The notes under the pieces were generated by a model, which saw only the letters and a program-made list of their open reading frames with translations, was not told the DNA's origin and ran no database searches. A stretch of DNA of 64,000 nt from Candidatus Omnitrophica bacterium UBA6210 (GTDB taxonomy: Bacteria; Omnitrophota; Gorgyraeia; Velamenicoccales; Velamenicoccaceae): NCBI GenBank assembly GCA_002421805.1, contig DISM01000005.1, forward strand, positions 1 to 64,000, written 5' to 3'. Numbering within the stretch: the first letter of the stretch is position 1; each line of letters starts with the position of its first letter. Position numbers and translations under genes: made by a program. Of this stretch, positions 25,437 to 34,589 are shown in pieces.

Positions 25437-26291
25437 ATGGATGAAGCCATCAAGAAAGCAGATGTTCTGATAGAGGCGTTGCCTTATATCAAGAAGTTCC
25501 GCAAGAAAACCTTTGTCATTAAATACGGAGGCAGCATTCTGGGCGAAGAAACGATCCGCCGCGGCGTCCTGGAAGACATTGTTTTTCTGAGTTTTATGGG
25601 CATCAAGACCGTCCTCGTCCACGGCGGGGGCCCGAGCATATCCGAGAAGATGCGCAAACTCGGTAAGAAAAGCGAGTTTATCGACGGGATGCGCGTCACG
25701 GACAAGGAGACCCTGGGGGTCGTCGAAGAGGAGCTGATGGAGCTCAATAAGCTCATTGTCGATGAGGTCCACCAGATCGGCGGTACGGCCGTCGGCCTCA
25801 GCGGCAAGAGTCACGGCCTGTTCCATGCCGAGAAGATCAGGGCCCGCGTGGACATGGGGTTTGTCGGCATCGTCACGGGAGTGAAGACCGAACTGATCGA
25901 GAAAGACCTGAAAAGCAGCGCCGTTATCGTCATCGCCCCGATGGGCGTTGACGGCCGCGGCACCGTCTATAATATCAACGCGGACGAGGCGGCTTCCAAA
26001 ACGGCGGCGGCGCTGACGGCCGAAAAATTCGTGTTGCTGACGAATGTCCGGGGGGTCATGAGGAATCCGGAAGACCAGGAGTCGCTCATCACGAGCCTGG
26101 ATTTGAACGATATCAAATCCCTGATCGAACAGAATGTCATCCAGTCGGGCATGATCCCCAAGGTGAATGCCTGCGTTGACGCTTTGGAGGGGAATGTCAA
26201 CAAAACCCACATCATCGACGCGCGCATCCCGCATGCGTTGCTGCTGGAAATTTTTACGGACAAGGGCGTCGGTACGGAGATCGTAAAATAA
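25437..26291 (+). CDS. argB: acetylglutamate kinase
   Basis: ArgB phosphorylates N-acetylglutamate. The 284-residue protein shows KYGGSILG near residue 28, HGGGPSI near 62 and GMIPKVNAC near 238. An N-terminal helix of about 20 residues precedes the kinase fold, the feature associated with hexameric, arginine-inhibited forms, so feedback control is likely. The start sits beside a hairpin element. Confidence 0.95.
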   Translation: MDEAIKKADVLIEALPYIKKFRKKTFVIKYGGSILGEETIRRGVLEDIVFLSFMGIKTVLVHGGGPSISEKMRKLGKKSEFIDGMRVTDKETLGVVEEELMELNKLIVDEVHQIGGTAVGLSGKSHGLFHAEKIRARVDMGFVGIVTGVKTELIEKDLKSSAVIVIAPMGVDGRGTVYNINADEAASKTAAALTAEKFVLLTNVRGVMRNPEDQESLITSLDLNDIKSLIEQNVIQSGMIPKVNACVDALEGNVNKTHIIDARIPHALLLEIFTDKGVGTEIVK

Positions 26292-26334
26292 AAGCGTCAG
26301 TGTATCGAAGAGTCAGAGCGCCAGAGATGAAGCT

Positions 26335-27528
26335 ATGACAAAACAGGATGTTTTCGACGGATATAATCATTTCATCATGCCGACCTATACGAAGATGCCT
26401 TATATCTTCGTCAAGGGCAAGGGGATGAAGCTTTATGACATCGACGGCCGGGAATATCTGGATTTCTTTCCCGGGTGGGGTGTGGGGAATGTCGGCCATT
26501 GTCATCCGGCGGTCTTGTCGGCCGTGCGGCACCAGCTGGGCAAGCTGATCCATTTGCCGAATAATTATTATCATCCCGCCCAGGCCAAGTTGGCTTCCGA
26601 GATCATCCGCCACGCCTTCGACGGCAAGGTCTTTTTTTCCAATTCTGGCGCCGAGGCCAACGAGGCGGCGATCAAGTTGTGCCGGGCGTACGGGGCGGCG
26701 GACGGCTCCAACCGCTATGAGATCCTGACATTTGAGAATGCGTTTCACGGCCGGACGCTGGCGACGATCACGGCGACGGGCCAGAAGAAATACCAGAAGG
26801 GCTTTGAGCCCCTGGTGGAAGGTTTTCGCACGAACCTGTCATTGAACAATATTGAGGCTTTTCTATCTGCCGTCACGGACAAGACCGTCGCGGTCATGCT
26901 GGAGGTGGTGCAGGGGGAGGGCGGTATCAACGTCGCTACACCTGATTTTGTCCGCCAACTCCGCAAGATCTGCGACGACCGCAAGATGCTCCTGGTGATC
27001 GACGAAGTCCAGACGGGGGTCGGCCGGACAGGCAAGATGTTCGGCTACCAGCATTATGGTATCACGCCGGACATCATCACCTTGGCCAAGTCGTTGGGCG
27101 GGGGCTTGCCGATCGGCTGCATGGTGGCGCGCCGTGAGATAGCGGATACGCTGAAACCCGGGACGCATGCCTCGACTTTCGGCGGAAGCCCTCTCGTCTG
27201 CCGGGCGGCCCTGGGCGTTTTTCGGGCGATCCAGAAGGACAAGATGCTGGAGAACGCGACCCGGATGGGGGCATATCTTCTGGAAAAATTTGAAGAGATG
27301 AAGAAGGACTGCCCGTGCATCAAGGAAGTTCGCGGTCTGGGGCTGATGATCGGCCTGGAGCTTTCCAGAAACGGCAAGCTGGTCGTCGACCGGTGCCTGG
27401 CCAAAGGGCTTCTCATCAATTGTACCCATGATACGGTCTTGCGGTTGATGCCCGCCTTGAATGTGACAAAAAAACAGGCAGACACGGCCTTAAAGATTTT
27501 AGAGTCTGTATTGAGAGAAGTAGTATAA
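26335..27528 (+). CDS. argD: acetylornithine aminotransferase
   Basis: A class III PLP aminotransferase making acetylornithine. The Schiff-base Lys lies in TLAKSLGGGLP near residue 252; NSGAEANEAAIKL near 103 and DEVQTGVGRTG near 223 complete the PLP site. It could also act as succinyl-DAP aminotransferase, but dapL makes that unnecessary. The 43-base gap before it carries GAGTCAGAGCGCCAGAG, another short repeat type. Confidence 0.94.
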   Translation: MTKQDVFDGYNHFIMPTYTKMPYIFVKGKGMKLYDIDGREYLDFFPGWGVGNVGHCHPAVLSAVRHQLGKLIHLPNNYYHPAQAKLASEIIRHAFDGKVFFSNSGAEANEAAIKLCRAYGAADGSNRYEILTFENAFHGRTLATITATGQKKYQKGFEPLVEGFRTNLSLNNIEAFLSAVTDKTVAVMLEVVQGEGGINVATPDFVRQLRKICDDRKMLLVIDEVQTGVGRTGKMFGYQHYGITPDIITLAKSLGGGLPIGCMVARREIADTLKPGTHASTFGGSPLVCRAALGVFRAIQKDKMLENATRMGAYLLEKFEEMKKDCPCIKEVRGLGLMIGLELSRNGKLVVDRCLAKGLLINCTHDTVLRLMPALNVTKKQADTALKILESVLREVV

Positions 27529-27541
27529 ATGCCAGCGAATT

Positions 27542-27734
27542 GTTTTGGAGTCGCTCCGCCAGAGGCGGAGAAAACAAAAATAGAAAGGCTCTTCGGCCTA
27601 AGCGCTTGTTAATTTCACTCACACCCGTCAGAGACGTTCGTGAAATTAACTTAACGCAGGCTGCCGCAGAAAGCGGCACACCGGCCGTACCATTGAGGCC
27701 GCGTGATCAGAGTCACCCCGCCAGAGGCGGGGTG
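27542..27734. repeat. composite hairpin element between argD and argF
   Basis: The 218-base gap is a chain of stem-loops: CTCCGCC-AGA-GGCGGAG (27554-27570); GTTAATTTCAC (27608-27618) with GTGAAATTAAC (27640-27650); GCCGC-AGAAA-GCGGC (27663-27677); and CACCCCGCC-AGA-GGCGGGGTG (27714-27734). The CCGCCAGAGGCGG core is constant while the outer stem bases change in a complementary way. Confidence 0.75.
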
Positions 27735-27746
27735 AGGGGGTTTTGC

Positions 27747-28712
27747 ATGAGTGCGTCTAATCCAGAAAGGACAGACCTCCGCATTCCACATGGCGGAGGG
27801 TCTAAGCGGGATTTTCTCGCTGTTACGGATTTCAGCATCGAAGAGGTCCTGGAGGTCTTTAAAAAGACGGAGGAGCTCAAGAAGGACCGCTTCCGAGAGT
27901 GTTTTAAGAACAAGGCCGTGGGGTTGATCTTCCAGAAGCCGTCGTTGCGCACGCGCGTCTCGTTCCAGGTGGGTGTCTGGCAGTTGGGAGGACAGTGTAT
28001 GTCCTTATCGCCGGCGGAAGTCAATATCGGCGTCCGCGAGTCCGTGAAAGACGCGGCGCAGACGCTGGCGCGTTATCTGGACCTTGTCGTCGCGCGCGTC
28101 TTTAAGCACAAGGATGTGGTGGACCTGGCGCGCTACGCCCAGATCCCCGTCATTAACGGCCTGAGCGATCTGTATCATCCATGCCAGGCACTGGCGGATA
28201 TCTTCACCGTCAGGGAAAAACGCGGCATGCTCAAGGGGCTGACATTGACTTACGTCGGGGATGGCAATAACGTGTGCCATTCGCTGCTGCAGATCACAAG
28301 CCTCATGGGGATGCATATGCGTGTGGCCGCCCCTAAGGGGTTCGTCCCCCAGAAGGATATCCTCAACGAGGCCCAGGCGCTGGCCAAGAATGCCGGGTCT
28401 TCGATCGTTGTGACGCAGGACCCTAAAGAGGCTGTCCGCGGTTCCGACGTCCTTTATACGGATGTATGGGCGAGCATGGGGCAGGAGAGGGAGGCGGCGC
28501 GTCGGGCCCGGATATTTAAAAAATATCAGATCAACAAGGAACTTCTGGCTTTGGCTAAGAAGGATGCCCTGGTCATGCATTGCCTGCCGGCGCATCGGGG
28601 CTCGGAGATCACCGATGAGGTGATGGATAGCCCGAATTCCGTTGTTTTTGACGAAGCAGAGAACCGCCTTCATGTCCAGAAGGCGATCATGATGAAATTG
28701 CTGGACAAATAA
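27747..28712 (+). CDS. argF: ornithine carbamoyltransferase
   Basis: ArgF forms citrulline from ornithine and carbamoyl phosphate. Visible are the carbamoyl-phosphate loop KPSLRTRVSF near residue 65, DLYHPCQALAD near 143 and the HCLPAHRG catalytic Cys motif near 275. The open frame extends upstream to 27540 through the hairpin element; the AGGGGG site at 27735 fixes the start at 27747. The first 20 or so residues are a non-conserved extension. Confidence 0.94.
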   Translation: MSASNPERTDLRIPHGGGSKRDFLAVTDFSIEEVLEVFKKTEELKKDRFRECFKNKAVGLIFQKPSLRTRVSFQVGVWQLGGQCMSLSPAEVNIGVRESVKDAAQTLARYLDLVVARVFKHKDVVDLARYAQIPVINGLSDLYHPCQALADIFTVREKRGMLKGLTLTYVGDGNNVCHSLLQITSLMGMHMRVAAPKGFVPQKDILNEAQALAKNAGSSIVVTQDPKEAVRGSDVLYTDVWASMGQEREAARRARIFKKYQINKELLALAKKDALVMHCLPAHRGSEITDEVMDSPNSVVFDEAENRLHVQKAIMMKLLDK

Positions 28713-28721
28713 ATAGTGGAT

Positions 28722-28786
28722 TGTAGACAGGAGTCAGTAAAAACCAATTAGATGTTGTCTACTATCTTCTATCTGATGACTACTAA
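28722..28786. repeat. degenerate AGTAGTCAG-type repeat
   Basis: TGTAGACAGGAGTCAGTA on the left and GTTGTCTACTATC...GATGACTACTA on the right form an imperfect inverted pair across the argF-argG gap. Confidence 0.5.
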
Positions 28787-28798
28787 AATGGAGTTTTT

Positions 28799-29968
28799 AT
28801 GAAAAAGGTCGTACTTGCATACTCGGGGGGATTAGATACGTCCTGCGCCATCAAATGGCTTAAGGATAAAGGATGGGATGTCGTCGCCTATATCGGCGAT
28901 GTGGGGCAGGGGGAGGATTTTTCCCTTGTTGAGAAGCGCGCGCTCCAGACGGGCGCCTCGAAGGTTTATGTGGGAGACCTGAAGGGGGAATTTGTCTCTG
29001 ATTTTATCCTGCCGGCGTTGCAGGCCCACGCGGCTTATGAAGGCAAGTATCTTTTGGCAACAGCCCTGACGCGGCCGCTGATCGCCAAACATCTGGTGGA
29101 GGTGGCCCATCGCGAAAAGGCCCAGGCCGTCGCGCATGGATGCACGGGTAAAGGCAATGACCAGGTGCGGTTTGAAGTCACGTCGCGGATCCTCGATCCG
29201 AAACTCCAGATCGTGGCGCCGGTGCGGGAGTGGGAATTTAAATCGCGCGAAGAAGAGATCGATTATGCCAAAGCCAAGGGGATCCCGCTGACCGTGACAA
29301 AGAAGAAAGTATACAGTATCGACAAAAACCTTTGGGGGATCTCGATCGAATGCGGTGTCCTGGAGGATCCTTATGTCGAACCGCCCCAAGATGCTTATCA
29401 GATGACTGTGGCGGCCGAAGATGCGCCGAATAAGCCGACGTATATCGAGATCGATTTCGAGAAGGGAGTGCCGGCGGGGGTCAACGGAAAAAAATATGAC
29501 ATGCAGGGCCTGATCGCGCGTCTTCACGAGGTCGCCGGCAAGAACGGCGTCGGCCGCGTCGATATGGTTGAGAATCGCCTGGTGGGCATCAAATCGCGCG
29601 AGATCTACGAGTTTCCGGCGGCCACCTGTCTCTATACGGCCCATCGCGAACTGGAGGCTTTGGTCCTTGACCGCGAATTGCTGCATTTTAAGGAGAGTTT
29701 GGCGCCGAAATATGCGGAGCTGGTGTATTACGGGCTCTGGTATTCGGAGCTCAAGAGCGCGCTCGACGCCTTTGTCAAGGAGACCCAGAAGAGGGTGACG
29801 GGGACGGTGCGGCTCAAGTTGCACAAAGGTTCCTGCGTCGTCGTCGGCCGGAAGTCTGTGCATTCGTTATACAAAGAAGACTTGGCGACGTATACCGAAA
29901 AAGATAAATTCGACCAGAAGCTGGCGGATGGGTTTATCCGCCTCTGGGGATTACCTTTTCAGAAATAA
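28799..29968 (+). CDS. argG: argininosuccinate synthase
   Basis: ArgG joins citrulline and aspartate at the cost of ATP to AMP. The P-loop AYSGGLDTSCAIKWL is at residue 6, GCTGKGNDQVRFE near 117 and the SIDKNLWGISIECG region near 180. GGAG lies eight bases before the ATG. Length 389 is typical of the type I enzyme. Confidence 0.97.
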   Translation: MKKVVLAYSGGLDTSCAIKWLKDKGWDVVAYIGDVGQGEDFSLVEKRALQTGASKVYVGDLKGEFVSDFILPALQAHAAYEGKYLLATALTRPLIAKHLVEVAHREKAQAVAHGCTGKGNDQVRFEVTSRILDPKLQIVAPVREWEFKSREEEIDYAKAKGIPLTVTKKKVYSIDKNLWGISIECGVLEDPYVEPPQDAYQMTVAAEDAPNKPTYIEIDFEKGVPAGVNGKKYDMQGLIARLHEVAGKNGVGRVDMVENRLVGIKSREIYEFPAATCLYTAHRELEALVLDRELLHFKESLAPKYAELVYYGLWYSELKSALDAFVKETQKRVTGTVRLKLHKGSCVVVGRKSVHSLYKEDLATYTEKDKFDQKLADGFIRLWGLPFQK

Positions 29969-30105
29969 GTAGTCAGCAGATGGTAGTCCGTAGTCAGTGA
30001 AAGAAAGAACAAAAACAGAAGCAAAGAGCACTATTGAAAATTTCTTTTTGTTTCAAGTTTTTAATTTTTGCTGACTGCTATTTACTAACTACTGTCTACT
30101 AAAAA
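29969..30105. repeat. AGTAGTCAG-type inverted repeat
   Basis: The argG-argH gap begins with GTAGTCAGCAGATGGTAGTCC and ends with the inverted GCTGACTGCTATTTACTAACTACTGTCTACT, with an AT-rich centre. The same words occur after leuC and before argG. Confidence 0.65.
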
Positions 30106-30115
30106 TGAGGCTGTT

Positions 30116-31483
30116 ATGAAGAATAAACTATGGGGAGGGCGTTTCGCAAAAAAGACCGATCCTTATTTTGAGGGGTTCAGCTCTTCCATCCAGACCGATT
30201 GGCGTCTGGCCGCGTGCGACCTCATCGGTTCTTTTTTGCATATCCATGTGCTTAAAGGGGCGCATCTCTTGACGGCGCAGGAGTTCTCGCGTCTCAAGAA
30301 CGGCATCATGGGCCTTTTGAGCCGGGCCCAGGGCGGGACTTTCCCGTTTGATTTCAAAAGTGAAGACATCCATACCAATATCCAGAACGCGCTTTTGAAG
30401 AAAACGGGCCCGGCGGCGTTGAAACTGCAGACATGCCGCTCGCGTAACGACCAGGTGGTCTTTGCCACCAAACTGTATTGCCTGTTTGCGGGCGAAGAGC
30501 TTCAGGATCTTTTGTTCCAGCTGCAGAAAAGTTTCCTGGAATCAGGGACATTGCATTCGTCCCTGGTCATGCCGGGGTATACGCATCTTCAGCATGCCCA
30601 GCCTGTCTACTTCAAGGATTATCTGGGGGCATATGCGGCGATGTTCGCCCGCGATGCCGGACGGCTGGAAGATTGCCTTTTGCGCCTGGATATCTCCATG
30701 GGGTCAGGCGCCCTGGCCGGGACGCCCATTGCGTCGTCCATCTATGCAAGCCAGATCAAGACAGCCTTGTCTGCGTTAAAGATGCCGGGTTTGATCAAGC
30801 TGATCGCGCCGCCCAAAAGCGCGATCAGTGCGGTCAGCGACCGGGATTTCGTGATCGAGTTGCTGAGCGTCCTGGCGACAACCGGCATGCATATATCGCG
30901 TCTCGCCGAAGACCTGATCCTCTGGTCGACGCGCGAGTTCGGTTTTATCGAGGTGGGGGATGAGTATTGTACGGGCAGTTCGCTGATGCCGCAGAAGAAG
31001 AACCCCGATGCACTGGAGCTCTTGCGGGGTTCTGCCGCTCTGCTGACAGGGGACCTTGTCTCGGTCCTGTCTTTGATGAAAGGGCTGCCATTGACGTATA
31101 ACCGCGACATGCAGTGGGACAAGGAGCCGTTGTTCCATTCTCTGGAATTGGTCGAAGACGGGCTGGTCATCCTTGCGGGGCTCGTGCCGACCATCAAGGT
31201 CAAAAAAGATGCCATGGCGCGCCAGCTGGAAGACGAGTCGCTTTGCGCGACAGACCTGGCGGATTATCTGGTCCTCCAAGGTGTGCCGTTTGCTTCGGCG
31301 CACCAGATCATCGGTAAGCTGATACGTTACGCCGACCAGAAAGACAAGAAGATCGCGCATATGTCGCAAAAAGAGTTGGATGTTTTTTCAAAAAAACTTG
31401 TTCGGGTTGAAGTTGTTAAACGGCTTCATCCTGTTTTCTGCGCTTCTGCCAAGAAGTCTGTCAAAGGTGCTTCACATGCATGA
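30116..31483 (+). CDS. argH: argininosuccinate lyase
   Basis: The last arginine enzyme, releasing fumarate. Family signature GSSLMPQKKNPD near residue 287 with the catalytic Ser; WGGRF at the start, TCRSRNDQV near 104, and the catalytic His in TPGYTHLQHAQP-like MPGYTHLQHAQP near 150. The stop codon overlaps lysA by eight bases, joining the arginine and lysine genes. Confidence 0.96.
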   Translation: MKNKLWGGRFAKKTDPYFEGFSSSIQTDWRLAACDLIGSFLHIHVLKGAHLLTAQEFSRLKNGIMGLLSRAQGGTFPFDFKSEDIHTNIQNALLKKTGPAALKLQTCRSRNDQVVFATKLYCLFAGEELQDLLFQLQKSFLESGTLHSSLVMPGYTHLQHAQPVYFKDYLGAYAAMFARDAGRLEDCLLRLDISMGSGALAGTPIASSIYASQIKTALSALKMPGLIKLIAPPKSAISAVSDRDFVIELLSVLATTGMHISRLAEDLILWSTREFGFIEVGDEYCTGSSLMPQKKNPDALELLRGSAALLTGDLVSVLSLMKGLPLTYNRDMQWDKEPLFHSLELVEDGLVILAGLVPTIKVKKDAMARQLEDESLCATDLADYLVLQGVPFASAHQIIGKLIRYADQKDKKIAHMSQKELDVFSKKLVRVEVVKRLHPVFCASAKKSVKGASHA

Positions 31484-32738
31484 ATTCCGATATGTCGGAG
31501 ACGAATTCTATTGCGAAGACGTGCGCGTCGGCGAGTTGGCGCGCCGGTACGGCACGCCGTTGTATGTTTACAGCCACAAGACGCTTGTGGACCATTTCAA
31601 TAAACTGAAACGGGCGTTCGCGCCTGTTGCGCCTCTGGTTTGTTTCTCGGTCAAATCCAACTCCAGCCTTTCTTTGATGAAAGCCCTGACGGACAGGGGG
31701 GCGGGGCTCGATATCGTTTCCGGCGGCGAGCTGTATCGGGCGATGAAGATCAAGGCCGACCCCCGCAAGATCGTCTATGCCAGCGTCGGCAAGACCAGAG
31801 AAGAGATTTCCGCCGCCATCCGTTACGGCATTCTGTATTTTAATGTCGAATCGATCCAGGAGCTCGGCGTGATCAGTTCGGTCGCGCAGGAGTTGAATCG
31901 GGACGCACGCGTCTGCATCCGCATCAATCCCAATATCGATCCCCATACGCATCGATATATCACCACCGGGACAGTGGAGAGTAAATTCGGGGTTGATTTG
32001 GAAACGGCGCGCGTCATCTTTTTGAACCGGCCTAATTTCAAAAGGGTGTCTGTGGAAGGCATACATGTGCACATCGGATCGCAGATCACTCAGGCTGCCC
32101 CGTTCGTGGCCGCCCTCAGGCGCGTCCTGCGATTTATCGACCATCTCAAAAAAGCTGGGATAACGGTCAAGACGCTCAATATCGGCGGCGGGCTCGGGAT
32201 CATCTACAGGCAGGAAGACCCCCAGACAGCCCGGGAATATGCTGATGAGATTTTGCCGTTGTTGAAAGGCAGGAGGCTGCGGCTGATCCTGGAACCCGGG
32301 CGCTTTATCGTCGGGAACGCCGGTGTCCTTCTGACGCAGGTGCTCTACGTCAAAGACAGCCCGAAAAAAAGGTTTGTCGTCGTGGATGCGGGGATGAATG
32401 ACCTGGCCCGGCCGTCTCTGTACGGCGCCTACCATGAGGTCTATCCGGTCCAGGGCGCCGGGGCGGGCAGAAAGGCAACGCTGAAGAGATCGGATGTCGT
32501 CGGGCCGATCTGCGAGAGCGGAGATTTCCTGGCGCTCGACCGCACGATGCCTTTGTTCGATGCGGGCGAACTGCTTGTCGTTATGGGCGCCGGGGCCTAC
32601 GGCTTTTCCATGGCCTCCAATTACAACTCCAGGCGCCGTCCCGCGGAGGTTCTGGTGAAAGGCAAAACGGTGCGCGTGATCCGAGACCGGGAGAACTACG
32701 GGGATCTTCTCCGACACGAGAAGGTCATTGAATTATGA
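31476..32738 (+). CDS. lysA: diaminopimelate decarboxylase
   Basis: LysA converts meso-DAP to lysine with PLP. The cofactor Lys is in CFSVKSNSSL near residue 57, GGGLG near 228 binds PLP phosphate, and the partner-subunit Cys is in GPICESGDFLA near 342. The frame extends into argH, but homology begins at MHEFRYVGDEFYCEDV (31476). It overlaps dapF by four bases. Confidence 0.95.
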   Translation: MHEFRYVGDEFYCEDVRVGELARRYGTPLYVYSHKTLVDHFNKLKRAFAPVAPLVCFSVKSNSSLSLMKALTDRGAGLDIVSGGELYRAMKIKADPRKIVYASVGKTREEISAAIRYGILYFNVESIQELGVISSVAQELNRDARVCIRINPNIDPHTHRYITTGTVESKFGVDLETARVIFLNRPNFKRVSVEGIHVHIGSQITQAAPFVAALRRVLRFIDHLKKAGITVKTLNIGGGLGIIYRQEDPQTAREYADEILPLLKGRRLRLILEPGRFIVGNAGVLLTQVLYVKDSPKKRFVVVDAGMNDLARPSLYGAYHEVYPVQGAGAGRKATLKRSDVVGPICESGDFLALDRTMPLFDAGELLVVMGAGAYGFSMASNYNSRRRPAEVLVKGKTVRVIRDRENYGDLLRHEKVIEL

Positions 32739-33562
32739 GGGGCATTTCATTCGTTAAATTACAAGGGTCCGGGAACGATTTTGTCCTGCTGGAGCAACGT
32801 TCCAGGTCCAGGCTCCAGATGTCCAAACCGTTCATCGAAAAGATCTGCGATCGGAGGTTCGGCGTAGGGGCGGACGGCGTCCTTTTGGCGGAGGCCTCCA
32901 AAAAAGCCGATGTGCGCATGCGCATTTTTAACGCCGACGGTTCCGAGGCCGAGATGTGCGGCAATGGGGCCCGTTGCCTGGCGCTGTATTATTTTAATAC
33001 GACGGGCCGTAAGGCGTTTTCCATCGAGACCGGGGCCGGACTGCTTGCCGCTCGCATCACGGAAAACGGCATCAAGATCAGGATGACCGATCCGACGGAT
33101 ATCCGCCTGGACCTTTGCGTGAAGGCCGCCGGCAGGGAATATAACGTGGATTTTGTCGATACCGGCGTCCCTCATGCGGTGATCGAGGTCCAGGATACCG
33201 TCCAGGTGCCGGTGGCGCGTATCGGGCGGCTCCTGCGTTACCACAATGTTTTTTCGCCGGCCGGCACAAATGTTGATTTTATCCAGCGGCAGGCGGACGG
33301 AAGCGTCTGTATCCGTACTTACGAACGGGGTGTCGAGGATGAAACGCTGGCCTGCGGGACAGGGTCTGTGGCCGCCGCCCTTATCTCGGTCATCAATCAC
33401 GAGGGGTGCGGGACAAAGCCCCATATGAAGCATCGCGTCTGCGTCAAGACGAAGAGCGGCGAGGTCTTGCGTGTCTATTTCACGATGTCGAAAAAAAAGA
33501 TCTTCGACGTCTGGCTTGAGGGCCTTGCTAGCGTTGTTTTTAAAGGAAAATATTTTCTTTGA
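32735..33562 (+). CDS. dapF: diaminopimelate epimerase
   Basis: DapF inverts LL-DAP to meso-DAP, needed for lysine and peptidoglycan. Both catalytic cysteines are present: MCGNGARC near residue 72 and ACGTGSVA near 206. KLQGSGNDFVLLE at the start is diagnostic. Coupled to lysA through an ATGA overlap. Confidence 0.96.
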   Translation: MRGISFVKLQGSGNDFVLLEQRSRSRLQMSKPFIEKICDRRFGVGADGVLLAEASKKADVRMRIFNADGSEAEMCGNGARCLALYYFNTTGRKAFSIETGAGLLAARITENGIKIRMTDPTDIRLDLCVKAAGREYNVDFVDTGVPHAVIEVQDTVQVPVARIGRLLRYHNVFSPAGTNVDFIQRQADGSVCIRTYERGVEDETLACGTGSVAAALISVINHEGCGTKPHMKHRVCVKTKSGEVLRVYFTMSKKKIFDVWLEGLASVVFKGKYFL

Positions 33563-33597
33563 GTAGGTCATATTCTAGGCAAAACCAAGGAGTTTAT

Positions 33598-34479
33598 ATG
33601 TTCAGGGGTTCTATCGTAGCGTTGGTGACGCCTTTTGCCAAAGATGGCTCGGTCGATGAAAAAACTTTAAAAGACCTGGTCGCTTTTCACATCAGGAACG
33701 GATCGGACGGGATCGTTCCTTGCGGGACGACAGGGGAATCTGCGACACTGGATTACGATGAGCATGAGAAAGTGATCGAGATCTGTATCCAGGCGGCCAA
33801 AGGCAAGATCCCCGTCATCGCGGGCACCGGATCGAATTCCACGGCGGAAGCCGTCATGATGAGCCGCAAGGCCGAGAAGGCCGGCGCTAACGGTCTCCTG
33901 CTTGTTTCTCCGTATTACAACAAACCGACGCAAAAAGGCCTGTATTTGCATTTCAGGGAGATTGCCGGGAGCGTCAAGATCCCGATCATGCTTTATAACA
34001 TTGCTTCACGGACGGCCGTCAATATCGAGCCTGAGACCATCGCGCGGCTGGCTGCGGATTGCAAGAATATCGTTGCCGTCAAAGAGGCCAGCGGTTCGCT
34101 GGACCAGATGTCGCGGGTCATCGCCCTGTGCGGAGAAAAGTTCACCGTGACATCGGGAGATGATTCATTGACCCTGCCGCTCATGGCGATCGGCGGGGCC
34201 GGAATCGTTTCCGTCGTCGCCAATATCGTCCCGATGGACGTCAAGGAGATGGTGACGGCCTTTGCTTCGGGCGACATCGCAAAGGCGCGGCGCTTGCATT
34301 ACCGGCTTGCGCCTCTGGTGAAAGCGATGTTTATCGAAACAAACCCGATCCCGGTCAAAACGGCGATGGGGCTTTTAGGTATGTGCGAACCGTCCTTGCG
34401 GCTGCCAATGTGCGAGATGGCGCCGGAGAACCTGGCTAAACTGAAAACAGCCTTGAAGGAATACGGACTTCTAAAATAG
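33598..34479 (+). CDS. dapA: 4-hydroxy-tetrahydrodipicolinate synthase
   Basis: The committed step of lysine synthesis, condensing pyruvate with aspartate semialdehyde. The Schiff-base Lys lies in VAVKEASG near residue 161, the proton-relay Tyr in LYNIASRTAV near 131, and GTTGES near 43. The usual Pro of the YNxPxRT motif is Ala here. AAGGAG before the ATG at 33598 sets the start over an upstream in-frame one. Confidence 0.95.
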   Translation: MFRGSIVALVTPFAKDGSVDEKTLKDLVAFHIRNGSDGIVPCGTTGESATLDYDEHEKVIEICIQAAKGKIPVIAGTGSNSTAEAVMMSRKAEKAGANGLLLVSPYYNKPTQKGLYLHFREIAGSVKIPIMLYNIASRTAVNIEPETIARLAADCKNIVAVKEASGSLDQMSRVIALCGEKFTVTSGDDSLTLPLMAIGGAGIVSVVANIVPMDVKEMVTAFASGDIAKARRLHYRLAPLVKAMFIETNPIPVKTAMGLLGMCEPSLRLPMCEMAPENLAKLKTALKEYGLLK

Positions 34480-34535
34480 TTTATAGTGTTCTTTGAGTTT
34501 GTTGAGGTTATAGAGTTAACATTTTGTGTTTTCTC

Positions 34536-34589
34536 GACTCAATGAACTCAAGGGACTCAATGAACTCAAGGGGCTCAATGAACTCAATT
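34536..34589. repeat. three tandem 18-bp repeats at the dapB start
   Basis: Units begin at 34536, 34554 and 34572 (consensus GACTCAATGAACTCAAGG). Each contains an in-frame ATG and, if translated, gives MNSR(D/G)S. The preceding 35 bases hold related GAGTT words. Confidence 0.85.

Noticed and set aside
28832..29863. 343-residue antisense frame inside argG
   Set aside because: Mirrors the argG codon pattern with no recognisable domain or start site.
31300..31475. Lysine riboswitch before lysA
   Set aside because: lysA overlaps argH, leaving no room for a leader aptamer, and no such structure is seen before dapA.
31461..32717. 418-residue antisense frame inside lysA
   Set aside because: Same reason: lysA is intact with all its PLP motifs on the other strand.
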